This document shows, in pieces, positions 18,502 to 27,380 of a stretch of DNA of 64,000 bases (the stretch's first letter is position 1; each line of letters opens with the position of its first letter). Source of the stretch: Halomonas sp. QHL1. GTDB taxonomy: Bacteria; Pseudomonadota; Gammaproteobacteria; Pseudomonadales; Halomonadaceae. Location: contig NZ_MINL01000001.1 in the NCBI RefSeq assembly GCF_001882345.1, positions 3,034,419 to 3,098,418 of the forward strand, read 5' to 3'. The notes beneath the pieces are model-generated. The model did no database searches. It had not been told where the DNA came from and saw only the letters and a program-made list of their open reading frames with translations. The position numbers and the translations under genes are program-made.

Positions 18502-19392
18502 TTAAGCCCCTTGCTCAACTTCCAGCGGCGTAGTTTTACGCCGCAGCTTGGCTGCCAAGCTGTGGTAGCGACCAAACAGGGCCGAAAAGAGATAACCAAA
18601 CCCGGCCAGTAGAATAATGCTCGGGCCTGAAGGGATATCCAGATGAAAAGAGAGCAGCAGGCCGCCGGTGCTCGCCACCATGGCCAGCACAATCGCGATG
18701 CCGATCAAACCCTCTAAACGTTTACTCCAAAAGCGCGCCGAGGTGGCGGGCAGCATCATTAAGCCGACGGCCATTAGCGTGCCCAGGGTTTGAAAGCCAG
18801 CGGTTAAATTGAGTACCAGCAGGCCTAGGAAAACGCTGTGTACCCAGCCGCTGCGGCGACTCTGGCCACGCAAAAACAGTGGATCTAAACACTCCACGAC
18901 TAAGGCGCGAAACACAACGGCCAGGGTCAGCACAATCAGCGTGCTAATGCCCGCGATCAGCAGCAGTGCGGTGGAGTTGATCGCCAAAATCGAGCCGAAC
19001 AACACATGGGTAAGATCAACGCTGCTGCCACCCAGCGAAATCAGCATCACGCCTGCGGCTAGCGAGATAATAAAAAAGCTTGCCATGGCGGCATCTTCAC
19101 GCTGGCCGCCCATCTTCGACACTGCCCCGGCTAGCAGTGCGACCATTAACCCAAACAGCACCCCGCCAATACTCATAATCGGCAGTGAAAAACCGGCCAG
19201 CAAAAAGCCTAGAGCGACGCCGGGCAGAATTGCGTGGGCCATGGCGTCGCCAATCAGGCTCATACCGCGCAGCACTAAAAATACCCCCAGCGGCGGGGCG
19301 GCTAACGAAAGCGCTAAACCACCCACCACCGCGCGGCGCATAAAGCCGTAATCGAACGGGCTGACAAACCACGCATTAAGCAGATCCAGCAT
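18502..19392 (-). CDS. znuB: Zinc ABC transporter permease ZnuB
   Basis: A 296-residue ABC-3 family permease with about eight membrane helices. Family segments: LGVFLVLRGMSLIGDAMAHA, ILPGVALGFL, and TLGTLMAVGLMMLPATSARF. It overlaps the 3' end of znuC by 17 bp. Sequence alone cannot separate zinc from manganese permeases; the Zur box and His-rich ZnuA support zinc. Confidence 0.92.
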   Translation of the reverse strand: MLDLLNAWFVSPFDYGFMRRAVVGGLALSLAAPPLGVFLVLRGMSLIGDAMAHAILPGVALGFLLAGFSLPIMSIGGVLFGLMVALLAGAVSKMGGQREDAAMASFFIISLAAGVMLISLGGSSVDLTHVLFGSILAINSTALLLIAGISTLIVLTLAVVFRALVVECLDPLFLRGQSRRSGWVHSVFLGLLVLNLTAGFQTLGTLMAVGLMMLPATSARFWSKRLEGLIGIAIVLAMVASTGGLLLSFHLDIPSGPSIILLAGFGYLFSALFGRYHSLAAKLRRKTTPLEVEQGA

Positions 19393-20110
19393 GGCGGCCT
19401 CCCATGGTAAACGGCACTACCTGAGCGGGCGCCTGTTGATGCGTCAGCGCACTGGGCGCGACCCAGCGGCCATGGCCGCCGTTTAGCATCAGCACTTCAT
19501 CGGCAAGGCGGCGCAGGTGATCCATATCGTGGAGCACGACAATAATCGTCGCGCCCTCGTCCGCCATCTGGCGCAGGATGCGGATCAAAATATCCACGGT
19601 TTCGCTATCCACGTTGGCGAAAGGTTCATCGAGCAGCAGTAGCTCGGCTTCTTGCATTAACGTACGGCCGATCAACGCGCGCTGGCGCTGGCCGCCGGAA
19701 AGCTCGCCCAGCGGGCGGTGGGCCAAGTGGGAAATACCCAGCCGCGCCATAATCTCGCGGCCCTTGCGGTAGTGCCCCGCACAGTAGCCGGTTAACGCGC
19801 CGTGGCTGGGCCAACTGCCGGTCATCACCAGCTCTTCCACGCTCATGGGGAAGGTTAGGTCCAGCGCTAACTGCTGGGGCAGCCATGCTCGGCGCTCTTT
19901 GGCGACGGTACAGACCACTTCGCCGCTAATTGGCCGAAGTTCGCCCATAATGGCCTGAATCAACGTGCTTTTACCGGCGCCGTTAGCGCCGATCAGCGCG
20001 GTAATGGCGCCCGGCTTAAAGTCGCCCTCAAGGTGCTCTAGTACCGTGCGACGCGCCTGGGCTAAATGCAGATTGTGCAGCTGTAAACGTGATAAAGAGC
20101 GCTGACTCAT
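19376..20110 (-). CDS. znuC: Zinc ABC transporter ATP-binding protein ZnuC
   Basis: A 244-residue ATPase with Walker A (GANGAGKST), the Q-loop (WLPQQ), the ABC signature ([15 protein letters not shown]), Walker B (LLLLDEPFANVD) and the H-loop (VLHDMDH). The ATG at 20110 overlaps the stop of the upstream microprotein gene as ATGA, so I reject the longer frame to 20146. It energises zinc import with ZnuB and ZnuA. Confidence 0.93.
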   Translation of the reverse strand: MSQRSLSRLQLHNLHLAQARRTVLEHLEGDFKPGAITALIGANGAGKSTLIQAIMGELRPISGEVVCTVAKERRAWLPQQLALDLTFPMSVEELVMTGSWPSHGALTGYCAGHYRKGREIMARLGISHLAHRPLGELSGGQRQRALIGRTLMQEAELLLLDEPFANVDSETVDILIRILRQMADEGATIIVVLHDMDHLRRLADEVLMLNGGHGRWVAPSALTHQQAPAQVVPFTMGGRHAGSA

Positions 20111-20256
20111 CCTAACCACCCGCCAGCCCAAACCACCAAGCCCCAAAGCGCCAACAGCGGCACGGCAACAAACAGCAGCCGTTTAACAGCCGATAGCGAC
20201 ATCAAGGAGAAGTGACAGGGGCCTTCCTTGTTATGGCGGTGCGTATGCTCACTCAT
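20107..20256 (-). CDS. 49-aa His-rich single-span membrane microprotein heading the znu operon
   Basis: A 49-residue ORF with GAGG 7 bp before the ATG at 20256. The short cytosolic or periplasmic head MSEHTHRHNKEGPCHF carries His4, His6, His8, Cys14 and His15, good candidate metal ligands; residues 24-46 form one membrane helix ending GWLG. It is the first gene after the Zur box and is coupled to znuC by an ATGA overlap. I know no name for it. A role as zinc chaperone, sensor or accessory subunit of the transporter is inference. Confidence 0.8.
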   Translation of the reverse strand: MSEHTHRHNKEGPCHFSLMSLSAVKRLLFVAVPLLALWGLVVWAGGWLG

Positions 20257-20283
20257 CAAGTGGCCTCGTATAATTTCAAATAG

Positions 20284-20296
20284 GTTATAACATAAC
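20284..20296. promoter_or_regulatory. Zur box upstream of the znu operon
   Basis: GTTATAACATAAC is a perfect inverted repeat GTTAT-N3-ATAAC inside AGGTTATAACATAACGTTT, a close match to the gammaproteobacterial Zur operator core. It lies 28 bp before the first gene of the leftward znu operon, placed to block the promoter when zinc is sufficient. Confidence 0.85.
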
Positions 20297-20356
20297 GTTT
20301 GGCAAAGCCAAAAAATTGCTGAATATTTTACTCGTTCACGCCGCGCTGGCAATAAT

Positions 20357-20389
20357 AAAGCGCTGGAAGCAAACCGCCGCCAGCGCTTT
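20357..20389 (-). terminator. Terminator of the 20415-21086 gene
   Basis: On the minus strand AAAGCGCTGG pairs with CCAGCGCTTT around a 13-nt loop, followed by ATTATT. It lies 25 bp after the stop at 20415 and insulates the znu promoter. Confidence 0.8.
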
Positions 20390-20414
20390 AGAGGAATAAC
20401 ATGAGGGGGGAGTA

Positions 20415-21086
20415 TCAATAGCGCCAGGTAGCACCTAGCTGCTGAGGGGATACATGCAGCGCATATTCACCGGGAATCGTCATCGGCCCCAGCGAGAGAT
20501 TGGCGGGTTGGAAGCGATTGATTGCGGAAGACGCCTGATTGGGCTGCGACCAAATTTGTAGCTCGTTGACCAGCATGCCGGTGGCAAAGTTGATCGCACC
20601 ATCGCTTTCCCGGCCATCGGCGGCAATCACCGCGCCCGCCACGCCATTCACCACGAGCGAACTCACGCGGGCGCCCCAGCCGCGGCGCTCACGCTCCGCT
20701 TGGGCAAGCTGCAAGCCTAGCGCCTGTACGCCGCTTAAATCACCGCTGGCTTTCAAGCGCTCATACTCGGCCAGCGCCGCAGGGTGCGGCTGACGGTCGG
20801 TCAGCATGCCGCCCACGGCCAGCGCTGACTTCACCACGCCCACCCGCGCATCAAAGCGGTCATCGTCGTCGCTCGCCTCGCTGGACTGGTAAGCGTTTAC
20901 CGCCAGGCTGGTAGCGTAAACGCCGGTCCAGCCCCACTGCCAAACGTTGGCATGGCGGGCACCATCCTCAAACACATCATCGTACTCACTCCACTGCCCG
21001 TTGGTTTGTGCCTGGGCTTGTAGAGAAACAGGCAGAGCAATCACCAGCGTAGTAACCAAGGCGGTGAGAAGACGAAAAGGATGCAT
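20415..21086 (-). CDS. Exported protein of unknown function
   Basis: A 223-residue protein with a clear signal peptide (ALVTTLVIALPVSLQAQAQ). The mature part has aromatic-rich segments (VWQWGWTGVYATSLAVNAY), helical charged middle parts and GVAGAVIAADG, and ends ATWRY, an aromatic C-terminus. It could be an outer-membrane-associated or periplasmic protein. I do not recognise the family. It is transcribed alone and has its own terminator. Confidence 0.75.
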   Translation of the reverse strand: MHPFRLLTALVTTLVIALPVSLQAQAQTNGQWSEYDDVFEDGARHANVWQWGWTGVYATSLAVNAYQSSEASDDDDRFDARVGVVKSALAVGGMLTDRQPHPAALAEYERLKASGDLSGVQALGLQLAQAERERRGWGARVSSLVVNGVAGAVIAADGRESDGAINFATGMLVNELQIWSQPNQASSAINRFQPANLSLGPMTIPGEYALHVSPQQLGATWRY

Positions 21087-21229
21087 AGTGAAGGGCCTTT
21101 AAAGGGGAGCGGTAGCGCTAAGCGTAGCACGCAAATCAAATGGGACGAGGGCGGATTGAAGTATGGCAAAGGGAGCTGTGGTTCGGAGTCACGAGCTGAG
21201 CTTCGCTGCTTAGCTATTCACATCCGCAC

Positions 21230-21255
21230 AAAAAAGCCACCGCGTTGGGTGGCTG
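21230..21255 (-). terminator. Terminator of the 21286-21591 gene
   Basis: On the minus strand AGCCACC-CAACGC-GGTGGCT is followed directly by TTTTT. It lies 30 bp after the stop codon at 21286. Confidence 0.9.
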
Positions 21256-21285
21256 TGACTACTGAATTTCGATCAATGCTAGGCT

Positions 21286-21591
21286 TTAATCTTCTTGCGG
21301 CGGTGCTTCTAGAGCGCGTTTGTCATCGGGTACTCGGACGATATGGCCGACTTCCAGCTTGTTATGGCTTTGGTGGCGGCCGCCTTTGGTATCAATGATC
21401 GCGGCGACTTCGCCAATGCTGACCGCATCGTCTTCTCGGTAGGCTTCTACTTTGACGCGCACCATAACGCCTTGGTAGCGGGCGGAAATAATGTCGCCTG
21501 GGTCGGGTTGGCCGCTTTGATCCGGGTGTTTTTTAAAGTACTGCATAACACTGGCGTTGCCGGGTTCGTCCCATTCGATATGCTGATGCAT
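21286..21591 (-). CDS. Small soluble protein of unknown function
   Basis: A 101-residue protein with AAGGAAG before its ATG. It is polar, beta-rich in the centre (IISARYQGVMVRVKVEAYRE) and without signal or membrane helix. Family not recognised. It has its own terminator, so it is a genuine monocistronic gene. Confidence 0.72.
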   Translation of the reverse strand: MHQHIEWDEPGNASVMQYFKKHPDQSGQPDPGDIISARYQGVMVRVKVEAYREDDAVSIGEVAAIIDTKGGRHQSHNKLEVGHIVRVPDDKRALEAPPQED

Positions 21592-21657
21592 CGCTGTCTT
21601 CCTTGTTTTAAAGAGTGCCGTGATGAGTATTGCTTCAGTGTAGTGCCTTCAACGGGG

Positions 21658-22626
21658 TTATGTATGCTCTTCATCCTCCGCCCTGTTCGTCTCGTCCTCT
21701 GGGCTATTTACTTGCCCTACGTATTGAAAGAGAAAGTTTAGCGCTGCCGGTAGGCTGGCGCGCCATACTTGCCATGTATGACCGCCGGGGTAGAGGTCGA
21801 GGCGCACATCGTTGGGCTGGATACGTTCCATGGCTTGGCGCAGGATGCGGGCGTGAAATTCAGCATCGTAAACGTCACTGCGCCCAGCGCTGATATACAG
21901 CGGCACGGGGGATAGGTCGGCCTCTTCCTCGGTACCGCGGGGCGTTACCTGTAGGCGATACTCTTCCATATGGGCGGTGTAGTTGAGGGACTCCCAAAGC
22001 TCGCGATCAAATTGCCCCTGCTCATTACGAAACGCCGGGTGGCGCCAGGCGGAGGAGTTGCGCGGTGGCAGGGGGGCGTAGCTTGCGGGGCTTAACGCAG
22101 CAACCGCGGCAAACAGCTCTGGCCGTTCCAGGGCAAAATTGAGCGCGCCGTAGCCACCGGCGGAGAGGCCTGCCACGCCACGCAGGCGGCGCTCTTGGCC
22201 CACGTGGTAGGCTTCTTCCACGTGGGGCATCAGGTCGTTAAAAAATGCGCTACGGGCGGGTTCGTTGTGGCCATCCACCCACCAGCTGCGGCTGCCGGGC
22301 ATAATGAATACCGTCGGAGGAATATGCCCAGCGGCGATTAACCTATCTGCCACCTGCTGCAAATTGCCGCGAGAAACCCAGTCGCGGTCAGTACCAAAAG
22401 AGCCGTGCAGCATATATACGACCGGATATGCGTCTGTCGCTTGGTCGTCATAATGATCGGGTAAATAGACACTGTAGGGGTAGTCGTAACCGAGCGTGGG
22501 TGAGAAAAACTGATGGTGCTCGACTTCGCTGGCGAATGAGTGACCACTGAATGTCAGCCAGCCAATAAACGCGGTAAGTAGGGCGTGAAATCGGTATGAA
22601 AATAAAGGTGGCTTTGGGATGAACAC
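21658..22626 (-). CDS. Exported esterase-D-type alpha/beta hydrolase
   Basis: A 322-residue secreted protein of the putative-esterase family (PF00756 type). The GTG start at 22626 follows GGAGG. A signal peptide ends near SFAS. Catalytic residues are visible: nucleophile in GLSAGGYGAL, acid in SAGRSDVYDAEF, His in YPGGHTWQVW, and an oxyanion stretch YMLHGSFG. Probable acyl esterase acting in the periplasm or outside; substrate unknown. The divergent neighbour is an acyltransferase-3 gene, so acyl modification and removal on a surface glycan is possible (inference). Confidence 0.88.
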   Translation of the reverse strand: MFIPKPPLFSYRFHALLTAFIGWLTFSGHSFASEVEHHQFFSPTLGYDYPYSVYLPDHYDDQATDAYPVVYMLHGSFGTDRDWVSRGNLQQVADRLIAAGHIPPTVFIMPGSRSWWVDGHNEPARSAFFNDLMPHVEEAYHVGQERRLRGVAGLSAGGYGALNFALERPELFAAVAALSPASYAPLPPRNSSAWRHPAFRNEQGQFDRELWESLNYTAHMEEYRLQVTPRGTEEEADLSPVPLYISAGRSDVYDAEFHARILRQAMERIQPNDVRLDLYPGGHTWQVWRASLPAALNFLFQYVGQVNSPEDETNRAEDEEHT

Positions 22627-22779
22627 GTTTCCTCCGGGAATTAAAACTGTTCAATGGGGTCGGACAGCGCGACGGCATTAGTTGTTCATCATAGCCTTAC
22701 GAGAGAGCCCGTTAGCAAATCCATTCATCATCGCCATTCAGTGTGCCAAAGGTAGGAGTAGGTAACGGCGGGAGGCCCA

Positions 22780-23808
22780 ATGCGGAAAATCGAAGAGATC
22801 TACTGGTTGCGTGCTTACGGCTGTATAGCCGTTTTTTTGTTTCATTTACTAGATCACGTTAATCAGCGCCTCGATAACGTTACCACCGATTTGATGCGCA
22901 TACCGTTGGTCTTGGGTACGCCGATTTTCCTGTTTATTGCTGTCTTTGTGTTTGCCGTTCGCTACGACAAGGCCGTGCCGGAAGGTTTTCTAGCCCAGCG
23001 CGTTAAGTATGTGATGGTGCCGTACTTTGTATATGGCTTTATTTATTCAACGGCTGAATGGGTAAGGCTGCAGGCCTCAGATGAGCCGGTAGGGTTCGTG
23101 GCCAATACCATCGAGTATTATGTCTACGCGGGCTGGCATGGCTATTTTTTGATCATTGCGATGCAGTTTTATGTGGCTTATTGGTTGTTTACCCGCTGGC
23201 AGCTGTGGCGCTTGAACCCGGTGCCATGGCTGTGGGGCGCTTGTATGATCAGCATGGCGTATTGGGGCCTGGCTTACTGGTTTGACGTTGACCTGCCAGG
23301 TTACCTGCTGTGGGTTGCACCGCTGGGGTGGATCTATGTATTTTTCCTTGCCCTGGTGCTGGTGCGCTACTATGCGATAGCCCCAGAGAGCGTGTCGATG
23401 GCGCGGCCCGCCTGGATGCAGCAAATGGCCCGCCCGGTGTGGTTGGCGCTAATGGTGGCGCTGATTATCGCCGCGACCTTTGCAGGCTGGCTGGCGTTCT
23501 CCTCTAAAGAGGTGTGGGTGATTCCTTTCTTCGTGCTGTTCACGCTTTGCACCATGCGCTACTTGGCCGAGCGTCCTGCGCCTTTATGGGTGCGCCACAT
23601 CAATGCGTATTCGTTTGGTATTTACTTGGCTCACCCCATGTTCTTTGTGCTGGCCGATCTGGCTGTCGAGCCTTTATCGCTGCCCATTGGCGTGTATGCG
23701 CTGGTGCTTATGGCGGTTGGTGTGGTGGGGTCGGTAGGGCTTAATAAGCTTGCCAATACCACGACGCTGGGCGCGATGCTGTTCGGCAAGCGATTGAAGG
23801 TAAGTTAG
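22780..23808 (+). CDS. Acyltransferase 3 family membrane protein
   Basis: A 342-residue protein with about ten membrane helices, starting MRKIEEIYWLRAYGCIAVFLFHL, where the R-x10-H pattern of the PF01757 acyltransferases (Arg10, His22 region) is seen. GGGAGG precedes the ATG. Members O-acylate sugars or lipids at the inner membrane. The acceptor is unknown. It is divergent from the esterase gene. Confidence 0.87.
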   Translation: MRKIEEIYWLRAYGCIAVFLFHLLDHVNQRLDNVTTDLMRIPLVLGTPIFLFIAVFVFAVRYDKAVPEGFLAQRVKYVMVPYFVYGFIYSTAEWVRLQASDEPVGFVANTIEYYVYAGWHGYFLIIAMQFYVAYWLFTRWQLWRLNPVPWLWGACMISMAYWGLAYWFDVDLPGYLLWVAPLGWIYVFFLALVLVRYYAIAPESVSMARPAWMQQMARPVWLALMVALIIAATFAGWLAFSSKEVWVIPFFVLFTLCTMRYLAERPAPLWVRHINAYSFGIYLAHPMFFVLADLAVEPLSLPIGVYALVLMAVGVVGSVGLNKLANTTTLGAMLFGKRLKVS

Positions 23809-23859
23809 TAAGGGATGAGTTAGTAAAGGAAGTGGTAGAGGAGAGTGATTGAAAGCGTA

Positions 23860-24483
23860 TTACGGGCGTGGCGTGAAAGCCGCATCGGATGCGTTAGGTA
23901 GCATGGGGACGTCTGGGTCATCTTCTTGGCGTAGCAGGTGCCCGTTGTAGTTCTTCAAGCGGGTGGGGCAGGCGTGTAAGCGCTGCAGAAAATCGTCAAT
24001 CGCGCTGTCATCGTCCAGCTCAGGGTCAAACCCACCCAAACGCTCAAGCCAAGCTCGCCTAACGGCAATGTATGGCGGCAAAATTAAGGCGCTTGCCAAT
24101 AAGCGCCGCAGGATACGTTCCGGCAGCGATGGCCGGGTGAGGCCGATAATTAAGGCGTCAAGAGTGTAAGTATTGAGCTGGGGATAGAGCGAACCCCAAA
24201 GGTTGGCAGGCAGCGGCTTTTTCTGCAGCGCAATGACGAGCCACTCTGCTTGGCTGGTAGATGCAGCTTTATTGAGGCGCGCGCCTAGCGGCCGCGCTGG
24301 GGTAATCAGCGAGTGAGTGTGGTAGCGCTGCTCTATAGCGCTCAGGCGCTCCTGTGCTTGAGTGGCCGTTACCAAAATGGGCAGCAAGTGGTCGGCAACA
24401 CCAGATTCACGTATCGATTTTAAGTGGCGTGGCAACATCTCACCCGTCACCATGGCATCAACAATAAAGCAGACCGATCCCAT
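23860..24483 (-). CDS. Glycosyltransferase-like protein, probably catalytically reduced
   Basis: A 207-residue protein whose centre has the family 2 glycosyltransferase pattern PYIAVRRAWLERLGGFDPELD followed by a helical acceptor-side segment. The N-terminal half (GSVCFIVDAMVTGEML, ARLNKAASTSQAEWLVI) fits the nucleotide-binding half, but no DxD metal motif is evident; SQAEWLVIA stands where it is expected. It may be inactive or a partner protein. GGAG precedes the start. Call is tentative. Confidence 0.6.
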   Translation of the reverse strand: MGSVCFIVDAMVTGEMLPRHLKSIRESGVADHLLPILVTATQAQERLSAIEQRYHTHSLITPARPLGARLNKAASTSQAEWLVIALQKKPLPANLWGSLYPQLNTYTLDALIIGLTRPSLPERILRRLLASALILPPYIAVRRAWLERLGGFDPELDDDSAIDDFLQRLHACPTRLKNYNGHLLRQEDDPDVPMLPNASDAAFTPRP

Positions 24484-24599
24484 TTGCCGACTCCGATTGT
24501 GAGCAAATCTATCAAATTGTAATTTATTGTAGTATCTGGTTTATTTGGGTAGCAAGTAAAAAAGCTTGTGAGCTAAAAAAGAGTACTCATTATATTTAA

Positions 24600-24647
24600 T
24601 GCACTGTATTGGCGCATTAAACATTATTTTTGTTCTATTTTGGTGCG
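24600..24647 (+). promoter_or_regulatory. Tandem NtrC-binding sites upstream of glnA
   Basis: Two 17-bp sites match the NtrC pattern TGCACY-N5-GGTGCA: 24600-24616 (TGCACTGTATTGGCGCA) and 24631-24647 (TGTTCTATTTTGGTGCG). Their centres are 31 bp apart, three helical turns, so dimers can sit on one DNA face. They lie about 165-195 bp before the predicted sigma-54 start, a normal enhancer distance. The rest of the 533-bp gap 24484-25016 is AT-rich and holds no gene. Confidence 0.82.
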
Positions 24648-24776
24648 TTAAAGGTTTTTTAGGCGACTGCAGAAACCTAGTTTAGCCTTTATGCCTCATC
24701 AAGAGGCATCAGTGTTCACTTTTTATCCGCTATAAAACAATAGCTTGACGTTTTTTTATGCCATATTGGTGCAGAG

Positions 24777-24793
24777 TTGGCATGCTCTCTGCA
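24777..24793 (+). promoter_or_regulatory. Sigma-54 promoter of glnA
   Basis: TTGGCATGCTCTCTGCA has GG at -24 and GC at -12 with exactly 10 nt between, the sigma-54 spacing (consensus TGGCAC-N5-TTGC). Transcription would start near 24804, giving a leader of about 210 nt before glnA. A partial third NtrC half-site (TTGGTGCA, 24766-24773) lies just upstream. Confidence 0.8.
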
Positions 24794-25016
24794 TTGTATT
24801 TGGCAGCGGCAAGCGGGCCGTAGGCATAAGCCTTGCGGCGTGCTAAAACGATAGCCGGTCTGAAATGCTCGCTAAGCGATTTGTTAATAAATGTCAGGCA
24901 AACGTTGAGTGAACAAGAATGACAAACGTGCGGTTTAGCGCGTATTTTGTCGAACAACACTTTTATCGGTAGCTTACTGTCGTTAGCTTTAAGCCACGCT
25001 CATACCGGAGGACACT

Positions 25017-26423
25017 ATGTCAGCCAAGACTCTCGCGCTAATTGAAGAACACGATGTTAAATGGGTAGACCTGCGTTTCACCGACACTCGCGGTAAAGAA
25101 CAGCACGTTACCGTGCCTGCTCGCGATGTGAACGAAGAATTCTTCGAGAATGGCCAAATGTTTGATGGCTCTTCTATTGAAGGTTGGAAGGGCATTAACG
25201 AATCCGACATGATTCTGAGCCCGGAAGATGGTACTGGTTACCTCGACCCCTTCACCGAAGATGCCACGCTGGTTCTGCGCTGCGACATCATCGAGCCGGC
25301 CACTATGCAGGGCTACGATCGTGATCCGCGCTCCATCGCCAAGCGCGCTGAAGCTTATCTAGAGTCTACTGGTCTGGGTGATACCGCATTTTTCGGTCCT
25401 GAGCCTGAGTTCTTTATCTTTGACGAAGTGCATTGGAAGTCTGACATTCAGGGCTCCATGTATAAAATCACTTCTGACGAAGGTGCGTGGGCGACCAATA
25501 ATCAGGTAGAGGGCGGCAACTTAGGTCACCGTCCGCGCGTTAAAGGCGGCTACTTCCCGGTTCCCCCGGTGGATAGCTTCCACGATATCCGTGGGGCGAT
25601 GTGTAACACCCTGGAAGCGATTGGCCAGACCGTCGAGGTTCACCACCACGAGGTTGCTAACGCGGGTCAGAACGAAATCGGCGTTAAATTCAACACGCTG
25701 GTGAAGAAAGCTGACGAAGTTCAGGAAATGAAGTACGTGATTCACAACGTAGCGCATGCTTACGGCAAAACGGCGACCTTCATGCCGAAGCCGCTGGTAG
25801 GCGATAACGGTTCGGGCATGCACGTACACCAGTCGTTCTGGAAAGATGGTCAAAACCAGTTTGCCGGTGACGAGTACGCTGGCCTGTCTGAAATGGCGCT
25901 TTTCTACATTGGCGGCATCATCAAGCACGCCCGTGCACTGAACGCCTTTACCAACGCTTCTACCAACTCGTACAAGCGTCTGGTACCAGGTTTTGAAGCG
26001 CCGGTTATGTTGGCTTACAGCGCCCGCAACCGTTCTGCTTCAATCCGTATTCCTTATACGGCCAGCCCGAAAGGCAAGCGCGTTGAAACTCGTTTCCCTG
26101 ATCCGACCGCCAACCCTTACCTGGCATTCTCTGCCATGTTGATGGCTGGTATCGACGGTATCAAGAACAAGATCCACCCTGGCGATGCCATGGATAAAAA
26201 CCTGTACGACCTGCCGCCAGAAGAAGGCAAGTCTGTACCGACCGTGGCGCACAGCCTGGATCAAGCACTGGAAGCCCTCGACGCTGACCGTGCGTTCTTG
26301 ACCGAAGGTGGTGTGTTCACCGACGAAATGATCGATGCCTACATCGAACTCAAAATGGAAGAAGTGGAGCGTATTCGCATGACCACTCACCCCATCGAGT
26401 TTGATATGTACTACAGCTGCTAA
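25017..26423 (+). CDS. glnA: Glutamine synthetase, type I
   Basis: A 468-residue GSI-beta type enzyme that makes glutamine from glutamate, ammonia and ATP as a cytoplasmic dodecamer. Visible: FDGSSIEGW (substrate latch), [11 protein letters not shown] (metal ligands), [21 protein letters not shown], and the adenylylation Tyr397 in NLYDLPPEE, so activity is probably set by GlnE. GGAGGA precedes the ATG. It is driven by a sigma-54/NtrC promoter and followed by a terminator; ntrBC lies just downstream. Confidence 0.98.
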   Translation: MSAKTLALIEEHDVKWVDLRFTDTRGKEQHVTVPARDVNEEFFENGQMFDGSSIEGWKGINESDMILSPEDGTGYLDPFTEDATLVLRCDIIEPATMQGYDRDPRSIAKRAEAYLESTGLGDTAFFGPEPEFFIFDEVHWKSDIQGSMYKITSDEGAWATNNQVEGGNLGHRPRVKGGYFPVPPVDSFHDIRGAMCNTLEAIGQTVEVHHHEVANAGQNEIGVKFNTLVKKADEVQEMKYVIHNVAHAYGKTATFMPKPLVGDNGSGMHVHQSFWKDGQNQFAGDEYAGLSEMALFYIGGIIKHARALNAFTNASTNSYKRLVPGFEAPVMLAYSARNRSASIRIPYTASPKGKRVETRFPDPTANPYLAFSAMLMAGIDGIKNKIHPGDAMDKNLYDLPPEEGKSVPTVAHSLDQALEALDADRAFLTEGGVFTDEMIDAYIELKMEEVERIRMTTHPIEFDMYYSC

Positions 26424-26491
26424 ACAGCGCTGTTAACGACTAGCTGCTACCATCACCCTGGCGGTGGCAGAGGTTGTTAAAAACGGTACTC

Positions 26492-26516
26492 AAACCCCGC
26501 TTCGGCGGGGTTTTTT
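26492..26516 (+). terminator. Terminator of glnA
   Basis: AACCCCGC-TTC-GGCGGGGTT is followed by TTTTTT, 68 bp after the glnA stop. It separates glnA from the DUF4124 gene and ntrBC. Confidence 0.92.
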
Positions 26517-26551
26517 CGTTACTGGGGCTGGGCAGCGTTGCAAGGGGTGCT

Positions 26552-27106
26552 ATGAGTAAGATCAAAACATTAGCGGTGCGTGGCCTGCTGGCTGCGGTCT
26601 TGGGCGTAGCGCTTGCTGGCAGTGCAGCTACGGCGTTCGGGCAAACGGTTTATCGGGTGACCGATGAGCATGGCAACGTTACCTTCACCGATAACCCTGG
26701 CCGCGGTGGCAAAGCCTTGGAGTTGGCGCCGTTGCCAAGCCTGCCGCCTGCGTTAAGCGCCGCGCTCGCCAATCCTAGCGTCACCACACCTGCTGATGCA
26801 CGACCGCGCGGCAAACCGGGGCAGCCCTTTATGCCCTACGACCACTTTTCGATCGCTCTGCCCCAGCAAGGCGCACAGGTGCAAGAGGGAATGACCGCGG
26901 TGGAGGTGGCTATTGCGCCACCGTTGCGCGACGACCACCAGGTGCGCCTGTTAGTGGATGGAGACATCAGCCAGACAGCGTTGCACAGCGACGTGTTTTG
27001 GCTAACGGGGCTTCCTCCAGGGCGTCACGAGCTTCAGGCAGAGCTGCTGGATAGCAGCCAGCGTTTACAGCACCGCACGGCAGCGGTGACGATTACGGTT
27101 CCTTAA
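26552..27106 (+). CDS. DUF4124-domain exported protein
   Basis: A 184-residue periplasmic protein. I start at ATG 26552 (AAGGGG just upstream); the longer frame would run through the glnA terminator. A signal peptide ends near ATAFGQ, followed by a DUF4124 domain (VYRVTDEHGNVTFTDNPGRG, residues about 31-60) and a C-terminal beta-rich Ig-like part (LRDDHQVRLLVDGDI, LPPGRHELQAELLD). It is commonly found between glnA and ntrB in gammaproteobacteria; function is unknown. Confidence 0.85.
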   Translation: MSKIKTLAVRGLLAAVLGVALAGSAATAFGQTVYRVTDEHGNVTFTDNPGRGGKALELAPLPSLPPALSAALANPSVTTPADARPRGKPGQPFMPYDHFSIALPQQGAQVQEGMTAVEVAIAPPLRDDHQVRLLVDGDISQTALHSDVFWLTGLPPGRHELQAELLDSSQRLQHRTAAVTITVP

Positions 27107-27181
27107 AAGCGCTTTCATAACCGCGATTAGAAAAATCGCTACCAGAAAAAGCAGCCGACATATTCCCTTTCAAAAATCATG

Positions 27182-27198
27182 CGCACTAAAATGGTGCA
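27182..27198. promoter_or_regulatory. Probable NtrC site upstream of ntrB
   Basis: CGCACTAAAATGGTGCA matches the NtrC pattern at all but one defining position. It lies about 200 bp before ntrB, in the 244-bp gap after the DUF4124 gene. No sigma-54 promoter is obvious beside it, so repression (autocontrol of ntrBC, as at E. coli glnLp) is the likelier role. Confidence 0.65.
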
Positions 27199-27380
27199 TT
27201 AGTGAGGGCGTTTGACGCAGTGAGTGCGCTAAAACGATTCACCCTCTTCCGTTGCGATGCCCGCAAGCCGTGCAAATGGGCATAGGCACATAGTTGGCGC
27301 GCTTTTTGCAGTTCCCTCATTGATCATCCACCTGTAGGTCTGTATCGGCGATGGAAGACGTGATTTTTCAGGACACCACT

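Noticed and set aside
24730..24960. Minus-strand ORF in the glnA leader
   Set aside because: It covers the sigma-54 promoter and lacks an SD; a chance frame.
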